A stretch of 64,000 nucleotides of DNA from Macrostomum hystrix (lineage: Eukaryota; Platyhelminthes; Macrostomidae): positions 3,513,501 through 3,577,500 of the forward strand of contig CATNEN010000024.1 in assembly GCA_950097015.1 (NCBI GenBank). Reading direction: 5' to 3'. Below, in pieces: positions 1-12,170 of the stretch (the first letter of the stretch is position 1; the number at the start of each line of letters is the position of its first letter). The translations under genes were made by a program, and so were the position numbers. Below the pieces are notes generated by a model. The model was not told the DNA's origin. It did no database searches and was given only the letters and a program-made list of their open reading frames with translations.

Positions 1-165
1 TGAAAAGTCGTACGCAGCCTTCCCATGCGCCGCTCAATACTTTCCATGCCAGCGAGGAAGCTGATCAAATTCTGCTAACTACTGAGTACACGCACAGGTG
101 TGTACATCTGTCCTGACTATCTCATCGTGACTAAGGATTCCTGACAATTTTTTTTCCAAAGCCGT
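1..165 (+). repeat. SINE body fragment (plus orientation)
   Basis: Bases 1-45 contain GTACGCAGCCTTC and ATGCGCCGCTCAAT, which match the reverse complement of the SINE bodies at 26.5, 43.0 and 54.5 kb. Bases 45-160 contain CCAGCGAGGA and AGGTGTGTACATCTG, which match a second body module seen at 44.15 kb and, inverted, at 31 kb. The two modules are contiguous here, so they probably belong to one element. The tRNA-like head would lie left of the window. Confidence 0.6.
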
Positions 166-801
166 ATCCGGGCAAAGGTTCGTTCTAGTCCCTTCGGCCA
201 TGTTGTTTGGCATTGTTTATCCCTTATTCGGAAGCACTTTCCCCCCACTCCAATGCCTTTGAACAGGATTTTGTTTCCAAAGATAAGCTTCTAGCTAACC
301 GTAAGTCCACTGGAAGTCTTTTAGTTGGACTTTTCTGGTTCGGGAAAATATGGAAGAAAATTGCAGACTACCGAAGTATCAGAAAAGGAGGGAGGTCTTC
401 ATCTTTTATCCTCTCTTTATGATTCCCATTTGGGCGATGGATACGGGTGCCCTGTTCCAGCAGGTGATTGATCTGCTGCGTAGTGAGACATGAGACCCCA
501 TGACCCCTGCTTTCTCCACCCTTCCCCCTCACCCCCTCCCCCCTCCCATGTCAGATCAAGCTTTGATGTTGAGTCTTCCGGCTTCACTAACCAATTTTTG
601 TTATAAAAACGTGAAAAAGTTTTGTTATAGGCCGAATAAATGAAATTCTCTGATGCCTACTTATAGTAGAATGATTTTTTGCATTCTTTTGATGAAGACA
701 TGGATTGAAACTGATACCTTAACCTAGATGGGTCAGATGTACAATGGGCTGCGTAATTAGGAATCAAGTGTCTCTCAGGGGCATTAAAAACGCGATTTTA
801 C
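166..801. other. Gene-free stretch
   Basis: No supported gene. A short plus-strand ORF near 207-422 has no protein-like composition or splice context. A C-rich stretch lies at 508-548. Part of this is presumably intron of the minus-strand gene whose exon ends at 802. Confidence 0.5.
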
Positions 802-926
802 CTCTAGTCGTTCAAAGGTTTGATCAACTGTTTCAGTCCGCAGCAGCTGCTGATGCGTGCTCCGCCCGGCGCCGCCGCCGCCGCCGCCAACGCCACCGCC
901 GCCACCGCCACCCGTATGCATGGCAC
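802..926 (-). CDS. Putative alternative exon X1 of an unrecognised gene
   Basis: Minus-strand exon of 125 nt. It follows an ATCAG acceptor and ends at a GAG|GTAAAA donor. It enters with two bases of a split codon and then has 41 codons: a glycine-rich run followed by THQQLLRTETVDQTFERLE. The C-terminal part matches the exon at 4876-5000, which ends RRTENVDTVFENME: 8 of the last 15 residues are identical. The two exons also have identical length, entry phase and exit phase. Because 125 is not a multiple of three, including both would shift the frame, so they should be mutually exclusive. I do not recognise the protein. The acceptor is the less certain boundary; TTAG and AATAG sites lie a little upstream. 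The gene would continue to the left of the window. Confidence 0.55.
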
Positions 927-2030
927 CTGATCTACTGGCTAACATGGCTATTAATCGGGTAGAAATCACTTCTGATCACTAAAATATCGTCCTTGAAGTT
1001 TAGATTATTTATTATCTGTTTAGTAGAAAGCACAGAAATGGTCACAGACGTGCTGCTAAAGTGTGAATGCAAGGGACAGAAAAGCGTTAAAGAAAAATAG
1101 AAAACGAAGACACTTTATACTGAGCAGCCCTCACTGAAATTCTTTTGTCAACATTGGGGATATATTTTTCCCTTAAACTCTCACACAGAAGAGACTCAAA
1201 AAGTCTTTCCTCTGCTCCCCATTTTGTCTGTTCATTCGATTGCTTCTAGCTGACGAAGATTGAGTAGCCATTGTCTTCCCAAATGAGTACATTCCAAATG
1301 TTTTTATATCCTCATAGTATTAGGCTTCTAAAAGTGGATTCTAAGTTGACGAAGAGGTCCTCTCTTTGCTTAACGAAATTGGAATGAAAAAAATACGAAA
1401 ATATCGAAACCCTACTGCAAGTAGACAGTGTGACAAGGTAAATACTTATTTTCCTATTTTTTCACGAGATATCGTATCTTAGCCAAAAAAATCTGCAGTT
1501 CTTTTTTTCTACAGACTATGAGCCAACATCTGAACTAAAATAAGGACAAACTGACAGAATCCCGCCTGTGGCTGCCTGTCAATTTTATATTTTAGCTCCA
1601 AGGGGGATATATATTTTTACTTTGAGGGGAGCCAGTTATAACAAAAAATATTTCATCCCTCTAAGTCCGTCAATGTTTTTTGAGGAGGCTTATTTGACAG
1701 GCAAGTACTAAATAACATGGCATTGTTGAATTAGAACTGTATTAAAAGCAATTTACAATTGCACAGGCTGCAGTAGGCAGATAGGCCAAGCTATGTCCAT
1801 TGTAGAAGGACATCAGTGCTATTTGGTGTAGATAACAAGCAGGCAATTTGCATGCTAATCTGCGAATATCTGCTACACAGGACAGACGGTCAGACTCGCC
1901 TAGACGCATTGCGCTTCAAGATAAAACTTTCATCTTGTCTGGTCTTGTTGTTCAGTATCCCTGCTAAAAGTACACAAGCTGCTCAACTAACAGACAGTGT
2001 TGCCATTGTGCTATGAGGAGACTATCAACA
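927..2030. other. AT-rich non-coding stretch
   Basis: No gene or clear repeat seen. It probably belongs to the intron between the two alternative minus-strand exons at 802-926 and 4876-5000. Confidence 0.4.
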
Positions 2031-2032
2031 AC

Positions 2033-3150
2033 AATACAATCAAAGTGTCATTTCTAGTTAGAATGCCATTTTTTTACAATCAAAGTGTCATTTTCTACCT
2101 AAAATGTCATTTTTTACAATCAAAGTGTCATTTTATAATTAAAATGTCATCTTTTACAATCAAAGTGTCATTTCTAGTTAGAATGCCATTTTCTACAATC
2201 AAAGTGTCATTTTCTACCTAAAATGTCATTTTTTACAATCAAAGTGTCATTTTATACTTAAAATGTCATCTTTTACAATCAAAGTGTCATTTCTAGTTAG
2301 AATGCCATTTTTTTACAATCAAAGTGTCATTTTCTACCTAAAATGTAATATTTTACAATCAAAGTGTCATTTTATACTTAAAATGTCATCTTTTACAATC
2401 AAAGTGTCATTTTCTACTTAAAATGTCATTTTCTACAATCAAAGTGTCATTTTATACTTAAAATGCCATTTTTTACAATCAAATGTCATTTTATACTTAA
2501 AATGTCATCTTTTACAATCAAAGTGTCATTTTCTACTTAAAATATCATCTTTTACAATCTGTGTCATTTTCTACTTAAAATGCCATCTTTTACAATCTGT
2601 GTCATTTTCTACTTAAAATGCCATTTTTTACAATCAAAGTGTCATTTTCTACTTAAAATGTCATATTTTACAATCTGTGTCATTTTCTACTTAAAATGAC
2701 ATTTTTTACAATCAAAGTGTCATTTTCTACTTAAAGTGCCATTTTTACAATCAAAGTGTCATTCAGGTGCCATTTTTAACAATCAAAGAGTCATTTTCTA
2801 CTTAAAATGCCATTTTTGGCAATCAAAGTGTCATTTTCTACTTAAAATGCCATTTTTTACAATCGAAGTGTCATTTTCTACTTAAAATGCCATTTTTACA
2901 ATCGAAGTGTCATTTTCTACTTAAAATGCCATTTTTACAATCAAAGAGTCATTTTCTACTTAGAATGTCATTTTCGCAATCCAAGAGTCATTTTCTACTT
3001 AAAATCCCATTTTTTACAATCGAAGAGTCATTTTCTACTTTAAATGCCATTTTTACAATCAAAGTGTCATTTTCTACTTAAAGTGCCATTTTTACAATCA
3101 AAGTGTCATTTTCTACTTAGAATGCCATTTTCTACAATCAAAGTGTGATT
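2033..3150. repeat. Minisatellite, about 38-40 bp unit, about 28 copies
   Basis: Each unit has the parts ACAATCAAAGTGTCATTTT and CTACTTAAAATGCCATTTT. Units vary in length (ATT runs, loss of AAA, single-base changes) and in GCCATT versus GTCATT. TGTCATTTT and AAAATGTCA form a loose inverted repeat within the unit. Short open frames in it are repeat artefacts. Confidence 0.9.
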
Positions 3151-3684
3151 TTGTAATCAGAACTTCATTCTTATATAAAGTTTAATTTGTGTTTCGAATG
3201 AAATTTTACAATTCAGCCGTATATTGACAGAAAATAAATAGTTCTGGGCGAAATACGCACTAAAGATTTGCTTTTGAAGCTTATTGTATTTTAATTTTCT
3301 CTCACGCCTTACTTTTTCTGCTAAGTAATTTTTTTAAGGATTTGTACTCGACAGCAAAGTTCTAAAAGTCAGAAAACAATAAAAAACAAACTTCAAAGTA
3401 TAAAACTGCACCCCTTATCGAAACCACTCAAGCAAAAATTTGCGCATAAAATTAACACCTGATGCGAAAAAAATCTAGAAGTTTTGGGTCGGTGGGGTGG
3501 CTGGCGGAACGGCGAAAGCATCGAAGCGGCAACAAACGTGAATTAAATACCAACTATGCACTGCAGCCGTTCCCAAATCAACCAAACACTTTACTTTCTA
3601 CAAGTCTCTGAGGAGTTTGTTGGGGTAAAACTAATCTCAGTTTCTTGAAAACTAATTAAGCATCGGTATTTGCATTTCCTGCCC
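3151..3684. other. Gene-free AT-rich stretch
   Basis: No coding, RNA or array signal seen. Confidence 0.4.
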
Positions 3685-3885
3685 ATTTATTCATTTATTC
3701 ATTCGTTCTTTCATTCATTCATTCATTCGTTCATTCGTTCATTAATTTATTCATTCGTTCATTCATTCATTCATTCCTTCATTCATTCGTTCATTCGTTC
3801 ATTAATTTATTCATTCGTTCATTCATTAATTCATTAATTAATTCATTTGTTCATTCATTCATTAGTTTATTTATTATTTATCGTT
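3685..3885. repeat. Imperfect (ATTC)n microsatellite
   Basis: About 200 bp of TTCATTCATTCGTTCATT-type tetranucleotide repeat, with interspersed AATTTATTC variants that recur as a larger block. Confidence 0.9.
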
Positions 3886-4660
3886 GGGTCCTATTTAATC
3901 TAAATCGAATGCAAAGCTGTTATCAAATTAACTTTATTGTGCAGCACACTTGCAAAACAGCTTTTGTATCCTGTTTCGCTGCAACATATGTTTATTAACT
4001 GTGTCGCATCTCTCTCTATCTCTCTGGGGATTCTCATTTTCAAAATCCTTCCCCCTTGTCTCCCTCTCTCTTTTCCCTCTGTTTCTGTCCCCATAGCATT
4101 CTAGCTGGGAAACTTTTATCCTACACTATTCTTCCCCATTCTGCCATGCAGCATCCCACACAAACCTCTTCTACTCAAATTTCAGCGACGCGCCTGGTCC
4201 GCAGGTTTTTGGTAGTCCATAAATTTTTTATCCTCATGTGAGGAACGCCATCCCAGTGTCTCACTGTATGCTTTCCTATGCTCAACAACTCAGCGCAGTT
4301 GGTCAGCGGGAAAGAAAATAAAGTTTTTACAACGATAGCCTGGTGGTCGGGACTAAGCGCCACTTGAGCATAGATTCAGCTCATTGCATGGTGGACTCTG
4401 GCAGTACTGTGTTTCAACTGTTCTCTGTCTGGTGGGGCAATCGTTTCCTTTTACAAGGAATAGTTTCTATTCTGGCTCGATGGAAGTATTAGCTCGTACA
4501 ACCAAAAAGTGAACAACACAGATTAGCTTAGTGGCCAGTTTGACTCTTCATTCGGTGCTATATCCCTAACTCTTGCTTTAAAAACTGTTACAAATTTTCC
4601 CTAATCTGTCTACCTTTCTCTTCACTCTGCCTACTTCTCGGTCTAGATTGTCTCTTTCTC
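3886..4660. other. Gene-free stretch with a possible decayed SINE head
   Basis: Around 4335-4380 the plus strand reads GATAGCCTGGTGGTCGGGAC, which loosely resembles the box A part of the window's tRNA-derived SINE heads. There is no clear box B, so this is weak. Nothing else supported. Confidence 0.25.
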
Positions 4661-4664
4661 TCCT

Positions 4665-4840
4665 TACTTTGTCTACTTCTCTCTCAAATTTGTCTACTTC
4701 TCCGTTTACTTTGTATACTTCTCTGTCTACTTTGTCTACTTCTCTGTCTACTTTGTCTACTTCTCTGTCTACTTTGTCTACTTCTCTGTCTACTTTGTCT
4801 ACTTCTCTGTCTACTTTGTCTACTTCTCTATCTGCTATTA
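4665..4840. repeat. Minisatellite, 21-bp unit
   Basis: Tandem TCTGTCTACTTTGTCTACT-type units, about six near-perfect copies after degenerate ones. The array stops 36 bp from the donor of the minus-strand exon at 4876-5000. It shares the word GTCTACTTCTC with the much larger array that follows it. Confidence 0.9.
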
Positions 4841-4875
4841 TTTTCCTAACTCTGTAACCGGCCCAGCTACCTCAC

Positions 4876-5000
4876 CTCCATATTCTCGAACACGGTGTCC
4901 ACATTCTCCGTGCGCCGATTAAAACGGCCCTTCAGCAGGGCGCCACCGGGCCCCGCGCTTCCGTCATCGTCGCCGCCGCCGCCGCCACTCCCGCCGCTGA
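4876..5000 (-). CDS. Putative alternative exon X2 of an unrecognised gene
   Basis: Minus-strand exon of 125 nt between a GTCACAG acceptor and a GAG|GTGAGG donor. It enters with two bases of a split codon and then has 41 codons: a Gly/Asp-rich stretch (SGGSGGGGGDDDGSAG), then LLKGRFNRRTENVDTVFENME. Length, phases, glycine-rich start and the C-terminal motif R-T-E-x-V-D-x-x-F-E-x-x-E are shared with 802-926. The simplest reading is a duplicated, mutually exclusive exon pair about 4 kb apart. The protein family is not recognised. It lies between two arrays (4665-4840 and 5437-10101) and has much higher GC than its surroundings, as expected of a real exon in this genome. Confidence 0.6.
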
Positions 5001-5436
5001 CTGTGACACGTGCGGCGAACATCAGTAAATTTTTAAAGGCTGTTGCTTCTGTGGCTATAGCTGCTGCTGTTGCTTCTGTTGCTGCTGCTGTTGCTTTGAG
5101 AAAAGAAAATTAAAATATTCCAAGAGCTTAAACTACTGGCTGGATGGAATTTGACTGATAGGGGGCCGGCTAAGAAATAGTTGTTCTGAAATCAGCCAAC
5201 CAATGAGCAGTGCCTAGACCGATTGGGTGTTCGCTAAGGTTGAGTGTACTTTGAGCTGGTGTCCGTTTAGCAATGAGCCAGCAGCAGCAGCAGCAGCATC
5301 AGCAGTAGCAGTCGCATTGCTAATTAATCTTTAAATCTATTTTCCTGCCCTTATCCTCGACCTCGCTCAGTGTTTTCATTCCTGCCGTCCTACAGTGATT
5401 TCAGATCACTTGAAGAAATCTTCTAGACTTTATAAT
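5001..5436. other. Intron-like stretch with CAG/CTG triplets
   Basis: On the minus strand, CAACAG/CAGCAG triplets at 5040-5100 precede exon X2. A (GCA)n run with interruptions is at 5279-5310. No other feature seen. Confidence 0.4.
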
Positions 5437-8400
5437 ATCTACTTCTCTGTTTCCTGATGTCTACTTCTCTATTTCCTGATGTCCAGTTCTCTATTTCCTG
5501 ATGTATACTTCTCTGTTTCCTGATGTCTACTTCTCTGTTTCCTGATGTCTACTTCTCTATTTCCTGATGTCTACTTCTCTAATTCCTGATGTCTACTTCT
5601 CTGTTTCCTGATGTCTACTTCTCTGTTTCCTGATGTCTACTTCTCTAATTCCTGATGTCTACTTCTCTATTTCCTGATGTCTACTTCTCTGTTTACTGAT
5701 GTCTACTTCTCTATTTCCTGATGTCTACTTCTCTATTTCCTGATGTCTACTTCTCTATTTCCTGATGTCTACTTCTCTGTTTCCTGATGTCTACTTCTCT
5801 ATTTCCTGATGTATACTTCTCTATTTTCTGATGTCTACTTCTCTAATTCCTGATGTCTACTTCTCTGTCTCCTGATGTCTACTTCTCTGTCTCCTGATGT
5901 CTACTTCTCTGTCTCCTGATGTCTACTTCTCTGTCTCCTGATGTCTACTTCTCTAATTCCTGATGTCTACTTCTCCATTTCCTGATGTCTACTTCTCTGT
6001 CTCCTGATGTCTACTTCTCTATTTCCTGATGTCTACTTCTCTGTTTCCTGATGTCTACTTCTCTGTCTCCTGATGTCTACTTCTCTATTTCCTGATGTCT
6101 ACTTCTCTGTTTCCTGATGTCTACTTCTCTGTCTCCTGATGTCTACTTCTCTAATTCTTGATGTCTACTTCTCTATTTCCTGATGTCTACTTCTCTGTCT
6201 CCTGATGTCTACTTCTCTATTTCCTGATGTCTACTTCTCTATTTTCTGATGTATACTTCCCTATTTCCTGATGTCTACTTCTCTGTCTCCTGATGTCTAC
6301 TTCTCTGTTTCCTGATGTCTACTTCTCTATTTCCTGATGTCTACATCTCTATTTCCTGATGTCTACTTCTGTGTTTCCTGACGTCTACTTCTCTATTTTC
6401 TGATGTATACTTCTCTATTTCCTGATGTCTACTTCTCTGTCTCCTGATGTCTACTTCTCTAATTCCTGATGTCTACTTCTCTATTTCCTGATGTCTACTT
6501 CTCTATTTCCTGATGTCTACTTCTCTGTTTCCTGATGTCTACTTCTCTGTCTCCTGATGTCTACTTCTCTATTTCCTGATGTCTACTTCTCTATTTCCTG
6601 ATGTCTACTTCTGTGTTTCCTGATGTCTACTTCTCTATTTTCTGATGTATACTTCTCTATTTCCTGATGTCTACTTCTCTGTCTCCTGATGTCTACTTCT
6701 CTAATTCCTGATGTCTACTTCTCTATTTCCTGATGTATACTTCTCTGTCTCCTGATGTCTACTTCTCTAATTCCTGATGTCTACTTCTCTATTTCCTGAT
6801 GTCTACTTCTCTGTCTCCTGATGTCTACTTCTCTATTTCCTGATGTCTACTTCTCTGTTTCCTGATGTCTACTTCTCTGTCTCCTGATGTCTACTTCTCT
6901 ATTTCCTGATGTCTACTTCTCTGTTTCCTGATGTCTACTTCTCTGTCTCCTGATGTCTACTTCTCTAATTCTTGATGTCTACTTCTCTATTTCCTGATGT
7001 CTACTTCTCTGTCTCCTGATGTCTACTTCTCTATTTCCTGATGTCTACTTCTCTATTTTCTGATGTATACTTCCCTATTTCCTGATGTCTACTTCTCTGT
7101 CTCCTGATGTCTACTTCTCTGTTTCCTGATGTCTACTTCTCTGTTTCCTGATGTCTACTTCTCTATTTCCTGATGTCTACTTCTGTGTTTCCTGATGTCT
7201 ACTTCTCTATTTTCTGATGTATACTTCTCTATTTCCTGATGTCTACTTCTCTGTCTCCTGATGTCTACTTCTCTAATTCCTGATGTCTACTTGTCTATTT
7301 CCTGATGTATACTTCTCTATTTTCTGATGTCTACTTCTCTAATTCCTGATGACTACTTCTCTGTCTCCTGATGTCTACTTCTCTGTCTCCTGATGTCTAC
7401 TTCTCTAATTCCTGATGTCTACTTCTCTATTTCCTGATGTCTACTTCTCTGTCTCCTGATGTCTACTTCTCTATTTCCTGATGTCTACTTCTCTGTTTCC
7501 TGATGTCTACTTCTCTGTCTCCTGATGTCTACTTCTCTATTTCCTGATGTCTACTTCTCTGTTTCCTGATGTCTACTTCTCTGTCTCCTGATGTCTACTT
7601 CTCTAAATCTTGATGTCTACTTCTCTATTTCCTGATGTCTACTTCTCTGTCTCCTGATGTCTACTTCTCTATTTCCTGATGTCTACTTCTCTGTTTCCTG
7701 ATGTCTACTTCTCTGTCTCCTGATGTCTACTTCTCTAATTCTTGATGTCTACTTCTCTATTTCCTGATGTCTACTTCTCTATTTCCTGATGTCTACTTCT
7801 CTATTTCCTGATGTCTACTTCTCTATTTTCTGATGTCTACTTCTCTATTTCCTGATGTCTACTTCTCTATTTTCTGATGTATACTTCCCTATTTCCTGAT
7901 GTCTACTTCTCTGTCTCCTGATGTCTACTTCTCTGTTTCCTGATGTCTACTTCTCTATTTCCTGATGTCTACTTCTCTATTTCCTGATGTATACTTCTCT
8001 ATTTTCTGATGTATACTTCTCTATTTCCTGATGTCTACTTCTCTGTCTCCTGATGTCTACTTCTCTGTTTCCTGATGTCTACTTCTCTGTCTCCTGATGT
8101 CTACTTCTCTATTTCCTGATGTCTACTTCTCTGTTTCCTGATGTCTACTTCTCTATTTTCTGATGTCTACTTCTCTATTTCCTGATGTCTACTTCTCTAT
8201 TTTCTGATGTCTACTTCTCTATTTCCTGATGTCTACTTCTCTATTTTCTGATGTATACTTCCCTATTTCCTGATGTCTACTTCTCTGTCTCCTGATGTCT
8301 ACTTCTCTGTCTCCTGATGTCTACTTCTCTATTTCCTGATGTCTACTTCTCTGTTTCCTGATGTCTACTTCTCTGTCTCCTGATGTCTACTTCTCTATTT

Positions 8401-10101
8401 CCTGATGTCTACTTCTCTGTTTCCTGATGTCTACTTCTCTGTCTCCTGATGTCTACTTCTCTAATTCTTGATGTCTACTTCTCCATTTCCTGATGTCTAC
8501 TTCTCTATTTCCTGATGTCTACTTCTCTATTTCCTGATGTCTACTTCTCTGTCTCCTGATGTCTACTTCTCTAATTCCTGATGTCTACTTCTCTATTTCC
8601 TGATGTCTACTTCTCTATTTCCTGATGTCTACTTCTCTATTTCCTGATGTCTACTTCTCTATTTCCTGATGTCTACTTCTCTATTTCCTGATGTCTACTT
8701 CTGTGTTTCCTGATGTCTACTTCTCTATTTCCTGATGTCTACTTCTCTATTTCCTGATGTCTACTTCTCTATTTCCTGATGTCTACTTCTCTATTTTCTG
8801 ATGTATACTTCTCTATTTCCTGATGTCTACTTCTCTATTTTCTGATGTCTACTTCTCTATTTCCTGATGTCTACTTCTCTATTTCCTGATGTCTACTTCT
8901 CTATTTCCTGATGTATACTTCTCTGTTTCCTGATGTCTACTTCTCTGTTTCCTGATGTCTACTTCTCTATTTCCTGATGTCTACTTCTCTAATTCCTGAT
9001 GTCTACTTCTCTGTTTCCTGATGTCTACTTCTCTGTTTCCTGATGTCTACTTCTCTAATTCCTGATGTCTACTTCTCTATTTCCTGATGTATACTTCTCT
9101 ATTTTCTGATGTCTACTTCTCTAATTCCTGATGACTACTTCTCTGTCTCCTGATGTCTACTTCTCTGTCTCCTGATGTCTACTTCTCTAATTCCTGATGT
9201 CTACTTCTCTATTTCCTGATGTCTACTTCTCTGTCTCCTGATGTCTACTTCTCTATTTCCTGATGTCTACTTCTCTATTTCCTGATGTCTACTTCTCTGT
9301 CTCCTGATGTCTACTTCTCTAATTCTTGATGTCTACTTCTCTATTTCCTGATGTCTACTTCTCTGTCTCCTGATGTCTACTTCTCTATTTCCTGATGTCT
9401 ACTTCTCTGTTTCCTGATGTCTACTTCTCTGTCTCCTGATGTCTACTTCTCTAATTCTTGATGTCTACTTCTCTATTTCCTGATGTCTACTTCTCTATTT
9501 CCTGATGTCTACTTCTGTGTTTCCTGATGTCTACTTCTCTATTTTCTGATGTATACTTCTCTATTTCCTGATGTCTACTTCTCTAATTCCTGATGTCTAC
9601 TTCTCTATTTCCTGATGTCTACTTCTCTATTTCCTGATGTATACTTCTCTAATTCCTGATGTCTACTTCTCTATTTCCTGATGTCTACTTCTCTATTTCC
9701 TGATGTATACTTCTCTATTTTCTGATGTATACTTCTCTATTTCCTGATGTCTACTTCTCTGTCTCCTGATGTCTACTTCTCTGTTTCCTGATGTCTACTT
9801 CTCTGTCTCCTGATGTCTACTTCTCTGTTTCCTGATGACTACTTCTCTGTCTCCTGATGTCTGCTTCTCTGTTTCCTGATGTCTACTTCTCTGTTTACTG
9901 ATGTCTACTTCTCTATTTCCTGATGACTACTTCTCTATTTCCTGATGACTACTTCTCTGTTTCCTGATGTCCACTTCTCTATTTCCTGATGTCTACTTCT
10001 CCATTTCCTGATGTCTACTTCTCTATTTCCTGATGTATACTTCTCTATTTCCTGATGTCTACTTCTCTATTTCCTGATGTCTACTTCTCGGTTTCCCGAT
10101 G
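5437..10101. repeat. Very large minisatellite, 22-bp unit, about 212 copies
   Basis: Uninterrupted 4.66 kb array. Every unit has the constant core TGATGTCTACTTCTCT followed by a variable hexamer, most often ATTTCC, GTTTCC, GTCTCC, AATTCC or ATTTTC. Unit length is almost invariant. Runs of variants recur in the same order (for example around 6121-6330, 6960-7090 and 7735-7920), indicating higher-order duplication. The plus strand is strongly pyrimidine-rich. No frame is open through it. Confidence 0.97.
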
Positions 10102-10407
10102 TTTTATTTTTTGTGTTATGTTCTCCTACTTTTATGTCTTCACGCAAGGGGGAACTGCTTGCACTCCTATCAATTTTTTGTCAAAAGTTTCTTTTCATTT
10201 CATAAAATCAAGAAAGACAGAAAAAACCTCTGAGAGACAAAGCTAGAGAATGGCGCCCATGAATTGCTGAATCTTCTTTTAATGTTTTTTAAAGCGGCGA
10301 CTTGAGCAATGAAACTAGCTGTTAGAGAAGGGTTCTCCACATGCGACTGGCCAACTCTTCCCTACCCACTTTATGCCTTCACCCCCTCTCATCCTCCACG
10401 TCTCTCT

Positions 10408-11545
10408 CATCCTCGCCGTCTGTTTCATCCTCGCCGTCTGTTTCATCCTCGCCATCTGTTTCATCCTCGCCATCTGTTTCATCCTCGCCGTCTGTTTCAT
10501 CCTCGCCGTCTGTTTCATCCTCGCCATCTGTTTCATCCTCGCCATCTGTTTCATCCTCGCCATCTGTTTCATCCTCGCCGTCTGTTTCATCCTCGCCATC
10601 TGTTTCATCCTCGCCGTCTCTTTCATCCTCGCCGTCTGTTTCATCCTCGCCGTCTCTTTCATCCTCGCCGTCTGTTTCATCCTCGCCGTCTGTTTCATCC
10701 TCGCCATCTGTTTCATCCTCGCCATCTGTTTCATCCTCGCCATCTGTTTCATCCTCGCCGTCTGTTTCATCCTCGCCGTCTATTTTATCCTCGCCGTCTC
10801 TCTCATCCTCACCGTCTCTCTCATCCTCGCCGTCTCTCTCATCCTCACCGTCTCTCTCATCCTCACCCATTCTCATCCTCGCCGTCTCTCATCCTCACCG
10901 TCTCTCTCATCCTCACCGTCTCTCTCATCCTCACCGTCTCTCTCATCCTCGCCGTCTCTCATCCTCACCGTCTCTCTCATCCTCACCGTCTCTCTCATCC
11001 TCACCGTCTCTCTCATCCTCACCGTCTCTCTCATCCTCACCGTCTCTCTCATCCTCGCCGTCTCTCATCCTCACCGTCTCTCTCATCCTCACCGTCTCTC
11101 TCATCCTCGCCGTCTCTCATCCTCACCGTCTCTCTCATCCTCACCGTCTCTCTCATCCTCACCGTCTCTCTCATCCTCACCGTCTCTTTCATCCTCACCG
11201 TCTCTCTCATCCTCACCGTCTCTCTCTTCCTCGCCGTCTCTCATCCTTGCCCTGTCTCATACTCGCCCTGTCTCATTCTCAGCCAGTGTCTCATCCTCGG
11301 CCAGTCTCATCCTCACCCATTCTCATCCTCGCCGTCTCTCTCATCCTCGCCGTCTCTCATCCTTGCCCTGTCTCATCCTCGCCCTGTCTTATACTCGCCC
11401 TGTCTCATTCTCAGCCAGTGACTCATCCTCGCCCAGTCTCATTCTCGCCCAGTCTCATTCTCGCCCAGTCTCATTCTCGCCCAGTCTCATTCTCGCCCAG
11501 TCTCATTCTCGCCCCGTCTCATATTCGCCGTCTCTATCTTTAGCT
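10408..11545. repeat. Minisatellite, 18-bp unit grading to 16 bp
   Basis: Three blocks: CATCCTCGCCGTCTGTTT (about 10408-10790), CATCCTCACCGTCTCTCT (about 10800-11230), and the shorter CATTCTCGCCCAGTCT (about 11400-11520). All three plus frames and two minus frames are open because the unit lacks stop triplets. These give spurious 150-414 residue ORFs of Ser/Pro, His/Pro or Asp/Gly/Glu repeats. Confidence 0.95.
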
Positions 11546-11879
11546 TTTGTCTCAAATGTTTACCACATTCAATTCAGGTTTCAACATTTCATTTCAGGTG
11601 CATCACTCTACTGTTAGTAGAAATGTCAGTGGCTGTGTCGATTAAAAACAGATAGAGTATGAATATTTTAGTGTAATAATTTAATTTAATTTGGGAAAAA
11701 TGCTTCGCAGTTTGAATGCTGGCTCGTAGGATTTTGAATTAGCTAGTCTGAGAGATTTTGCAAATATTTCTAGCATGATCTACGAGTAAATAATTATTTA
11801 CTGCTCTCTCTAAATTCCTACTCTCTTGAAGCAGATTTAGACTGTTAGAAGCAATGCGAGGCTCAATTAACTGCCTCAC
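11546..11879. other. Gene-free AT-rich stretch
   Basis: No array or RNA signal. It would be intron if the exon candidate at 11880-12170 is real. Confidence 0.35.
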
Positions 11880-12170
11880 CGCTGGTCCCTCCGCCACCCT
11901 AATAACACCAGCAGCTCGGCGGTTGAACTCGCCGGTGCTTCGATGGCTCGCTTCGACGGCTGTTGCGAAGCTGGCATCCGCGGTCGTGACTTCGGTTGCC
12001 TCAAAGCCGGACGTCTCGTCTTGGCCGTCGCCGGCGCTATTTTTGTTTCCATGACAACGAACGTTAAGTAAGACACTGACGCGCGTTCGGCCTCGCCATT
12101 TGCCACCGTCGTCGTCGCCGAGGTAGTCGTTGGCGTAGTCTTCAAATAGCGGGTCCGGGGCTGCAGACAT
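11880..12170 (-). CDS. Candidate first exon of an unknown minus-strand gene
   Basis: A GC- and CpG-rich island on the minus strand, with an ATG at 12170 opening MSAAPDPLFEDYANDYLG and staying open for 97 codons to a GCG|GTGAGG donor-like site at 11880/11879. The sequence is unlike the AT-rich flanks and is not repetitive. A second frame is also open over much of the island, so the coding frame is uncertain. A CTGCAG just inside the ATG could instead be an acceptor, making it an internal exon. The end phase (0) does not match the entry of exons X1/X2, so it cannot join them directly. No family recognised. Confidence 0.3.

Noticed and set aside
10309-11617. Overlapping ORFs of 150-414 residues on both strands
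   Set aside because: The 18-bp unit lacks stop triplets in most frames. The predicted proteins are pure unit repeats, and several frames are open at once.
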